Of a stretch of DNA of 64,000 nt, positions 63,784 to 64,000 are shown in pieces (the first letter of the stretch is position 1; every line of letters begins with the position of its first letter). The DNA is from JAXDMK01 sp963790325. Its GTDB lineage: Bacteria; Actinomycetota; Acidimicrobiia; Acidimicrobiales; AC-14. The notes beneath the pieces are model-generated. The model was not told the origin of the DNA, did not search any database, and saw only the letters and a list, made by a program, of their open reading frames with translations. The translations under genes were made by a program, and so were the position numbers. The stretch covers positions 147,413-211,412 of the forward strand of contig CAWBNY010000001.1 in NCBI GenBank assembly GCA_963790325.1, given 5' to 3'.

Positions 63784-64000
63784 AAGTCGTAGCGCCGTGG
63801 AAACAGGACCCGGCTGGTGGCGGCGCCGGACGAGCCCGGGGCACGGCCAGCGCGGCCCAGGTGGCGGCGGCCGTCGCCCACGCCGCCGAGCGGGCGGGGT
63901 GGGCGTACGAGACCGGGCCCCGGTGGCCGACGGGGGTGGGCACGCTCGAAGCCCTCGGTGGACGGGTCCGTCACTTCGGAGTCCTCGGGCCCCTCGGCGA
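63784..64000. other. Window end, no supported gene
   Basis: Open frames exist on both strands in this GC-rich end. A plus-strand frame reads VAAAVAHAAERAGWAYETGP without a stop to the edge, but neither strand gives a recognisable family and the local error rate is high. I call nothing. Confidence 0.3.

Overview
The window is very GC-rich, uses GTG and TTG starts freely, and has tightly coupled operons with ATGA/GTGA overlaps. Its chromosomal backbone is typical of Actinomycetota: SenX3-RegX3, a SigH/RsrA pair, CarD, DisA, RadA, ClpC1 and the hpt-ftsH-folE-folP-folBK-panC-panD-nadB-nadC-coaX-lysS order. The gene content points to an acidimicrobial-type actinobacterium (Acidimicrobiia, Iamia-like). 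That placement is an inference from gene order and content; no rRNA gene is present.

Region 1 (1-8 kb, minus strand) is a lasso-peptide biosynthetic operon: ABC exporter, sulfotransferase, HPr-kinase-like kinase, a short asparagine-synthetase-type cyclase, a 51-residue precursor too short for ordinary ORF calling, PqqD-type recognition element (B1), transglutaminase-like leader peptidase (B2) and a frameshifted nucleotidyltransferase. The precursor leader carries the Y-x2-P-x-(L/V)-x3-G-x5-T recognition pattern. The predicted core has Glu at position 7 for the ring and ends in Ser, the residue that kinase/nucleotidyltransferase-type lasso pathways decorate. A tRNA-Thr follows.

Region 2 (8-22 kb, plus strand) is a phosphate and polyphosphate block: senX3-regX3, ppk1, CYTH-CHAD protein, Nudix and SixA-like phosphohydrolases, ppx/gppA, then pstB-phoU-pstS-pstC-pstA. 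Two good PHO-box-like 11-bp direct repeats lie before pstB and before pstS. Region 3 (22-27 kb) has a beta-lactamase-fold lipoprotein, the sigH-rsrA pair, two small proteins, a DUF2342 metalloprotease, tilS and a lipoprotein. Region 4 (27-39 kb) is the purine salvage, FtsH, folate, pantothenate, NAD and CoA operon ending in lysS. It contains a dual-specificity-phosphatase-like protein whose catalytic Cys is replaced.

Region 5 (39-49 kb) holds a 14-blade FG-GAP repeat secreted protein, a selenocysteine-containing formate dehydrogenase operon (in-frame UGA with a GGUCU-loop SECIS-like hairpin), and a minus-strand group (polyprenyl synthase, PfkB kinase, SurE). Region 6 (49-60 kb) holds clpC, lipoproteins, a tyrosinase cluster with its own promoter, radA, disA, carD, an RNA methyltransferase and a second tRNA-Thr. 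Region 7 (59.5-64 kb) has DUF3263, LytR_C, a lipoprotein, otsB and otsA. Every one of these protein genes is broken by small frameshifts, mostly loss of single G/C bases, which looks like poor consensus near a contig end rather than biology. Isolated single-base shifts of the same kind affect the nucleotidyltransferase, FG-GAP and surE genes.
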